A DNA stretch of 38,182 bases from Copromyces sp. CBS 386.78 (Eukaryota > Ascomycota > Sordariomycetes > Sordariales > Sordariaceae): positions 1 through 38,182 of the forward strand of contig MU839294.1 in assembly GCA_030685235.1 (NCBI GenBank), written 5' to 3'. Made by a program: the position numbers and the translations under genes. Of the stretch, positions 31,605 to 38,182 are shown in pieces; the first letter of the stretch is position 1, and the number at the start of each line of letters is the position of its first letter. A model generated the notes under the pieces. It was not told where the DNA came from. It ran no database searches and was given only the letters and a program-made list of their open reading frames with translations.

Positions 31605-33589
31605 ATGTTTCAACGCATTGAAATATCGAAATTTAGCGGGTAAAAACGGGGTTTACAATGTCAGGTCCGTACTGCGAAGGGGGGGGTGCTGAGAACTGTC
31701 AATTTACAGTTTTTTGACAGTCGAGTTTTTCAGTCGTTTTGAAATTTTCGTGATGCTTAAGTACGCGTCGGAAATTTACAAACGTTTACATATAGGGACG
31801 ACAGAAGGCCGCTAAACGTCCGGGATAGTAAAACGTCCGAGTCGGGCGGACTATTTATAAATTATTTGTAAACTATTTCTGAAAATCGTATCGACAATCC
31901 GGATTTAAATATTCACAAGCGGAAAACACTTAATTTCAATAGACGTTTAAATTTAATTAAATTACTCTTTTTACTAAATTTAATTCTTAGTCCCGTCCTA
32001 TCCTACCTCTAGGTCTTCGTTCCCGTCGGTATACCCGCGCCCAAGCGTTGCGTACCCGTATATTATACGCCCCAACCCCGAACCCTAGGTTGTAAATACG
32101 TATGTACCCGACGTCGCCAAGTCAAAATATAAAGCTATCGTTAAATATAAAATATAATACAATATATTTATATTTAATAAATTTATATAAAGCTAATTTT
32201 TTAGTCTACGAATAATAGATAATTACTATTTATATTGTATTCCTATTCCTTATTTATTGTATTTTCTTTGAATGGGACTATATAAATCGATATTGCTATA
32301 ATATATATAAGACCGAAAACAGCGGTGCCGGTTATATTATATACGTTAAGACTAGTTAGCGAATCGATGAAATTGTTATATAATAGAATAATTAGCAATA
32401 CGATTAAAAAGACCCGATATTAGTCAAGTCCTATAATAATATAAGTATTTATTAGCGATCTATATGAGTAAAAACTTCGAAAACGGTAATATTAAATATA
32501 TATATTAATTTGAACATTATATGCGCCCCTACTATAATTATATCGTTTAATTATTATAGGTAGAGGAGAAGTTCGTATATAAAGGATACTATATATATAC
32601 TTTATATTAATTTATATATAAAGATTTATTCTAAACGGGTATAGGTAATACCAACGCTATTATTTTCCTTTATAATATAATATTCGATAAAGTCTCCTCT
32701 CTCTTTAATAATTCGCTTTCCGGTATTATAATCGGGTAAGGTAGGCATTGGATTCTATATTAGTATATTAGCTTTAAAAATCGTAATATTTGGTTATTAA
32801 GTCCGGAGGGCGTTACTATCCTATAAAGACTTCGGGTACTTAAATTTTAAACGTATTTACTATTTACTAATAGGTTAGAGGGTGAAATATTTACTTATTT
32901 ATATATATTCGTATATAATTACCGTTAATATAGTAAAAAAGTATTAAACGCGTTCATCGCTTCTAAGTACTTTAAAAATTTATAGTAGTATTAATATACT
33001 AAGGAGGGAACGGGGGAAAATCTCTCACCTTTTATTATCTTATATAACCTTCTTTTATTATTTTAACTATTAATTATCGCGCGGTATAATAGTGATATTC
33101 CTTTAGTAATCTTCTTTATACGCTTTTATTAATATTTCTTTAAAATTTATATTTATTTATATTATTCTTATCGGCATTTTAACTTCGTTAACTATTTCTC
33201 CTTTCAATTTATTAATGCAATCGATATTCTAATATTCGCCGAATAGTATATTTATAAGTCTAAATTGTATTAATTCGGACGTTTATAATATAATATTATA
33301 AAAGGTATATATAGTAGTAAAGGGATTAAAGATTTCTTTAATTCCAATTAAAATCGATACGAATAACGATAGTACCAATTATTATAATTCTTTTATTTAT
33401 CGGTTAATATCCGGTTCCTCGTTGTTGTACGTATTGAGTAAGATTAATCGGATTATTTGGATGAAACCTTCTTATAAAAATAGGTCTTTTTCCAGCGAAC
33501 GGTAGTTAATATAATATATTACCCGTTTAAAGAGTTTAAAATATATTTATATTAATAATTATTTCCAATATATTACGACGGAATGCTAA

Positions 33590-35200
33590 TTTATATTTAA
33601 TTTCGAAGATTATAATTATTAAAATTAATACTAACTTATGTTAATTTATTATATTTGGGTAGTAAAGATTAATATAGACGTTCGGCTTCGAAATCTAGAG
33701 ATTATATTTAATCGACTTAATTATACGAAATTCGGTATTATTAGTAACTTTTTAACCGGCCTCTTCAATTTCCTCTATAGACTATATAATTAGAGTAATA
33801 CCTACGGTTATTAGGCTAAAATTAAGTATACCCGAACTACTAATTACGGTTAATATAATATTTTAAATATTAGTATTAACTATAGTATTATCGACGGATA
33901 TAGATTTATTACAATTTCGAACCCCTTTCGCTACTTTAAATATAGTGTTATAGAATATTTAGAAGTATCGACGACCTTTTTTAAATTTTTTCTTAAAAAC
34001 TTCGAATTTCCAATTATTCGGATTTATATTATCTGTTATTAGGATAATATTTGTATTTAAGTTCTCGATTAAAATTCGGACGAGGATATCGATTGTATTT
34101 ATTTCTCGACCTAAGTTGAAATTAGGGATTTTGTTAACGAAAACGTTGAGGAATATAATATTAATATATTTTTTAATATACTACTAGTTAAATTTTAGTT
34201 ATAGTCGTACGAATAATAGTATAATAGCGGACTATTGCCTATATTTTTATAAAATATATTATAAAATATAGTAAGGCGATTAGAGATTATTCTATTTAGA
34301 TAGTTGAAGAAATTAACGAAGTATTTTAACGTATATAATATTACTAGTAGGGGTTAATATTTAATTAATAATTAATAAGTATAATATCTTTATTAAGCCG
34401 CTAAATTTAGAATATACTAAATCGGTTAGCCGTATTTAAATAATATCTAATACCGGGAATACTTTTATTAAAGCCGGGTCTTCAATAGTTAAACCAAATT
34501 TATTCGCTTCCCTTTTAATATATATTTTACGGGTAAACGTATATATATATTCCCTTTATCGAATAATCTCGTAATAATATCGCTAATATTCGCCGCTAAT
34601 TAAATCGAAATTTAAATTACTTTAATTAATTAATATTATAACGTACATTCGATATCCCTACTTGGCTGTTAGACGTTGGAAGCCAAAATTGTCCTATTAT
34701 TATAGAAAATTACTGATAATAACGAAGATAAAACTATATACGAAGGCTTTTTAATTGCCTTCTTTTCTTAGGATATTGATAATTTCGCCCTCTTCGAATT
34801 TCCTAATATTAATACCGACTAAATTCCAAACTTTAGCGTTATTCGAATTATAGGGGCTTAATATAATTGGTATAATATTTATCTACTTAAGCCGGTTTTA
34901 TCGTTCGTATAATATAATAGATATATATACCCTTATAATAGATTTTGCTATAGTACGGTAGAGACCGAAATTATTAGCGAATAGGATTAATAGTATTATA
35001 AGAATATTAATGCTAATATTGCTAAATATTTTATTTCGAATTAATATACGTACGAAGGATAGTTGAATGAACTCTTTAATTTCGAATTCCCTTCGGATTG
35101 GATATAATTTAACGAATAGAAAAAAACGGCGCAATTTTATATTATATTTCCTTCGTACTAAAAAATCGGCCTTACGTCGTCTTAACTATTTATAATATTC
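33590..35200 (-). pseudogene. RIP-destroyed gene of a fungal transposon-borne protein family
   Basis: On the minus strand one frame runs from about 35200 to 33590 with no indel; all the many stops are TAA or TAG, none TGA. Restoring only the stop positions conceptually as Gln/Trp leaves a recognisable order of motifs: FxNNFGLYR (near 34980), NIIPIILSPYNSN (near 34810), a segment like SNF-QQQDNFGFQRL, with three consecutive stops (near 34650), NLNFDLISGEY (near 34590), and EDPALIKVFPVLDII followed by an S-K-F-x-G-L segment (near 34480-34390). This order fits a large family of uncharacterised fungal repeat proteins with a FGLYRN / IPI.LGP / MPQQ.ENSG / LDFD / HSEY.GL pattern, which I recall but cannot search. 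They are generally transposon-associated. Upstream, basic text (RRKYNIKLRRFF) suggests the protein continues beyond 35200. No function remains. Confidence 0.6.
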
Positions 35201-36558
35201 GTTATTATATTTTAGCGATATAGAATTACCGAATAATTTATTATAATATATTTAAATATATTTTTAATCGATATAATAGGAAGGGATATATATAATATTA
35301 TTTTTAATAATAATATATTCGTTAAGTATAATATTATTATTTTCGGGGATCCTTTAAATATCAGTATTACCCTATAAAAATTTAATACCGGCTATAATTC
35401 TAGCGAATCCGAATAATAGTTCAATTTTAAAAATAATACCTTCCTTTTCCGATAATACATTTTAACGATAATCCTTCTATATTTCGGTAATATAGCTAAT
35501 ATATTTCTAATTTCTAGTATTAATACTATAAATTATATAATTATTCTTATAATAGCGGTAAAAAACGGTATCCGAAGGAAATATTAGATTATTAATATTT
35601 AAATAGCGAACGAAGTCGCTTAATACGTATTAAATAAATATTACCTATACTTTAAAATATTATAATTCTTAAGGATTATCGATAAGTATCGCTATACCGA
35701 AGTATATACTTTTATATATATTATTACGCAATAAATTTTAGACGAATTTAATAGTATTAAAGAAAAATAGGTCTTATAATACTTATTTATTAAAAAGGCC
35801 GGTTTAGCGACGACGAATATTCGATAATTTTTCAACGTTAAAGGCGATAAGTATTTTATATATTTCGAATATAGGTAATTATTTTTTAATTTTATTCTTA
35901 AAAGTTAAAACGTTAATAGGGAAAGTTATAATATCCTTATAGGTCTATTAAAGCCGGGAAGGGGTTATAAAATTCTATAAAATCTCCTGCAAACTTCGGT
36001 ATAACGCTTTAAAAATGCTATTTAATTAAGCTTATATTCCTATAGCTATTTTAAAGTTTAAAAGAAATATATTTTTATATTAGCGGGGTAATAGTTGGCT
36101 ATCGTCGACGATAATTTATAATTATTTTTTAAAACTCCTAAGTAAGCTTTTAAATAGCGGAGGAAGTAGAATATAAATTATAATATAAGCGGCCGTACTA
36201 TAAATATATTTTAGAAGAAGATATTAGTAAAGGCTTAGGATAATAAGTAATATTATATTATTAATATTTTCGAAGTTCGCCAATTCGTCGAATTCGTTGT
36301 TAAAATCCTTATTATCAATAGGATACTATTCGCTAACTAATTGGTAATCGGCCAAATTCTATAATTTATTGGTATTAGGAAGGTCTTCTTTAATAGTAGT
36401 AGTAGCGTCCTTAAAGTTATTGTCCTATTACTTTTACTATATAAATTCTACTAGTTTAATTTTATTGAAATCTTATTGATAATTAGTATAGTAAACGCAA
36501 TAGGATAGTTATTAAACCTTACCGTTACGAAGTTTAATTAATTAATATAACCGCCGCT

Positions 36559-36581
36559 ATTATTATTATTATTATTATTAT
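36559..36581. repeat. ATT microsatellite
   Basis: About seven and a half tandem ATT units in the RIP block. It may derive from a Gln- or Asn-coding repeat of a destroyed minus-strand gene. Confidence 0.85.
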
Positions 36582-37311
36582 CGCCTTTAATTTTATTTTT
36601 GCTTTTAAAATCGTAAGGTACCCGGACTTTATTCGCTAGCTTAAATATATTCGCTTAAGCGGATAAGCGCTTTAGCCCTCTCTTCTACCGGTCTATTTTA
36701 ATGCGCTTCCTATCGTTAATATAAAGCGTAATCGGGTTCGAAGTTATGAAGTGAGGTTGTTGTAAGGTGAGGTTATTATAAGGCGAGGGTTATAAAGTCT
36801 AAGTTAAGGTTCTTGTGCGGGTAAAGCGAAGGCAGGCATTTGGCAAAATTTTAGCGAGCTAGCGACTATTTATAAGCCTTTTAGTACGCGTTAGTAGATA
36901 TAATTGTATTGATTAAATGTAAAATTTAAACTAGTATAACGAAATTGAAAAAGAATTTTCTAAAAGTTTATAGTACGTATGGAAATATCCTTTTAAATAT
37001 ATATTATTTTTTATTTTATTTTATAATATGTAGTATAGTTAGTGTAGGATGTATTTGTTTAGTTGTTTACTTACTACTTTATAAAGCGCTAGTACGGTAA
37101 ATTTTTAATGCTTTTAGGGATATTTTATTGCCTTGCTGGGCATTTACTTTAATATTTACTTTAATATATAGTAAAGGAGTTTATTCGGGAAGGAAAAGAA
37201 AGATTAATATATTTATATATTATATAATAACGAAATTGTAATTAGATTATTGTATTTGGAAAGAAGAAAGGAAAAAGAAAGAAAAAAAAGAAAAAATAAT
37301 ACGATATTTTA

Positions 37312-37740
37312 TTAGTTTACGAAAAGATCCGAATTATTATAATTATTAACCTTAATTGGCTCCTTGCTCTTCCCGCCCGCCTTCTTACCGCCGCCGCCGG
37401 CTTTCTTACTATTCTTCTTCTACTTCTTCTTACCTGGAACGGGGGTATTGTCTTCGGGGGGGGCGTCTATAATGTTGTTTATTTCGGTATAGATAGTTTT
37501 AATATCCTCCTTTGTCCTCTATATTTACCCGATACTAATTGTTAATTCTATTTAAGTTACTAGTATTATATTATTCTATTTTTACTTTATTACTCTTTAT
37601 CTGCCTAATAGTAGGCGATTTTTCGAGGAAGTGATAGCGCTGAACTTTATTATAGTTCGGATGCGTTGGGATCTCCTTATACTTTTTAAAGAGTATTTTC
37701 TTAGCGTCGTCCTCCTTCTCGGGGTCCCGGGATAGACGGA
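37312..37740 (-). pseudogene. Lysine/glycine-rich coding remnant
   Basis: Two adjoining readable blocks on the minus strand. The upstream block (about 37740-37590) reads RLRLSRDPEKEDDAKKILFK, then KYKEIPTHPNYNKVQRYHF. The downstream block, in another frame, reads EDNTPVPGKKK, a TAG (former CAG likely), KKNSKKAGGGGKKAGGKSKE and ends at TAA 37314-37312. The frame change between them is either an intron or an indel. GC content is locally higher than in the surrounding RIP block. A basic nucleic-acid-binding tail of a mobile-element protein is a reasonable guess; the family is not recognised. Confidence 0.4.
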
Positions 37741-38182
37741 GGTATTCGATTACCTTCTAAACTAATATAGCTTATATCTCTACTATATATTAATATATTT
37801 AGACCCGACAAATATTTATATTGAACCCGATATAGCTAATTTACCTTTGTAATAGTATTTGCCTAGAGGAATAGAGTTTTCAGCGTCCAAATAATCCTTT
37901 ATATAATAATATATAAGTTAGAAATTATTAAAACTCCAATTGTCTTTAATAGCTTTAATAATATCGGCCTTAGTAACTTCGGTGACGTTTATAATTTACG
38001 CCCGGTTAACGTCCGATAGCTAATATTTAATTTATACTTTTTATACCTATTAATTAGTATATATTAATATTTTAAGTTAAATATAGATATGAGCGACTCT
38101 ACTCGCACCGTCAGAAAACTCTACTCGGACCGTGATCCACTTTTTCCCTCACACATATCCCTAACCCTCGCGCGGCCACAGA

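Larger units (their letters stand above)
31640..38100. repeat. Right AT-rich RIP-mutated repeat block
   Basis: Same composition as the left block: TA-rich, CpA-poor, remaining C mostly in CpG or CpC (for example the GC-richer patch near 31990-32110). Contents that can be read: an inverted repeat (ACTGTCAA 31695-31702 and TTGACAGT 31714-31721), a RIP-destroyed minus-strand gene (about 33590-35200), an ATT microsatellite (36559-36581), imperfect 18-bp GGTGAGG/GGCGAGG repeats (36746-36800) and a lysine-rich minus-strand remnant (37312-37740). From about 31700 to 33590 and 35300 to 37300 I see only RIP-mutated sequence I cannot assign. The last 80 bases return to normal composition. Confidence 0.85.

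Noticed and set aside
31325..31692. Repetitive Cys/Ala/His ORFs and a CRISPR-like look
   Set aside because: They come from a spacerless 13-bp tandem repeat in a eukaryotic genome; no spacers, so not a CRISPR array and not a repeat protein.
38145..38176. CCCTAACCCT near the right end as telomere repeat
   Set aside because: Less than two telomere units; too short to call an interstitial or terminal telomere.
1..38182. Terminal inverted repeats making the whole window one giant mobile element
   Set aside because: First and last 80 bases share no meaningful inverted similarity, and the island carries housekeeping genes.

Overview
The window reads as nuclear DNA of a filamentous ascomycete, most likely Neurospora crassa or a close relative. 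The evidence is short introns (about 57-180 bp) with CTAAC-type branch sites, a recognisable RAD5/MUS-41 gene, TACC microsatellites, and two AT-rich flanks with the signature of repeat-induced point mutation (RIP): CpA is depleted, TpA is abundant, and long frames are broken only by TAA and TAG. The species call is inference; no search was possible.

Layout. Bases 1-5400 and about 31640-38100 are RIP-mutated repetitive DNA. They enclose a gene-rich, normal-composition island of about 26 kb. The left flank holds one very long plus-strand frame (about 100-3236) that stays open for about 1,000 codons if TAA/TAG are read as former CAA/CAG/TGG. After it come two copies of a 150-bp direct repeat bracketing four diverged units of about 180 bp. 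The right flank holds a minus-strand RIP-destroyed gene resembling a large family of fungal transposon-borne proteins, and a lysine-rich coding remnant near the end.

The island, left to right. A frameshifted DUF6594-type remnant lies at the border (5414-5656, -), followed by an unidentified decayed coding stretch (about 6250-7680, +). Next come an intact four-exon aldo-keto reductase with an 11-nt exon (7943-9098, -), a frameshifted glucooligosaccharide-oxidase-like pseudogene (9546-11055, -), and an NDUFAF6-like mitochondrial squalene/phytoene-synthase-fold protein (11282-12504, -). The last is divergent from the RAD5-type helicase/ubiquitin ligase (12993-16804, +). Then come a 1,725-residue GAF/hybrid histidine kinase (18214-23640, -), the ribosome-assembly WD40 protein RRB1/GRWD1 (25402-26941, -), a Golgi-type O-fucosyltransferase-like membrane protein (27642-29000, +), a polyglutamine protein with a PPxY motif and a cysteine-rich tail (29097-29828, -), and a secreted CBM1 protein whose C-terminal module is cut short at the right border (30661-31236, +).

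How they relate. These are individually transcribed eukaryotic genes, not a pathway cluster. Housekeeping genes (RAD5, RRB1, NDUFAF6-like) sit in the middle. Accessory genes (oxidase, DUF6594, CBM1) lie towards the edges and are the broken ones, which fits erosion of a gene island between two heterochromatic repeat blocks. I found no convincing tRNA, rRNA, CRISPR array or new multi-gene system. The most interesting material is the two RIP-destroyed but frame-preserved mobile-element genes and the repeat structure beside them.
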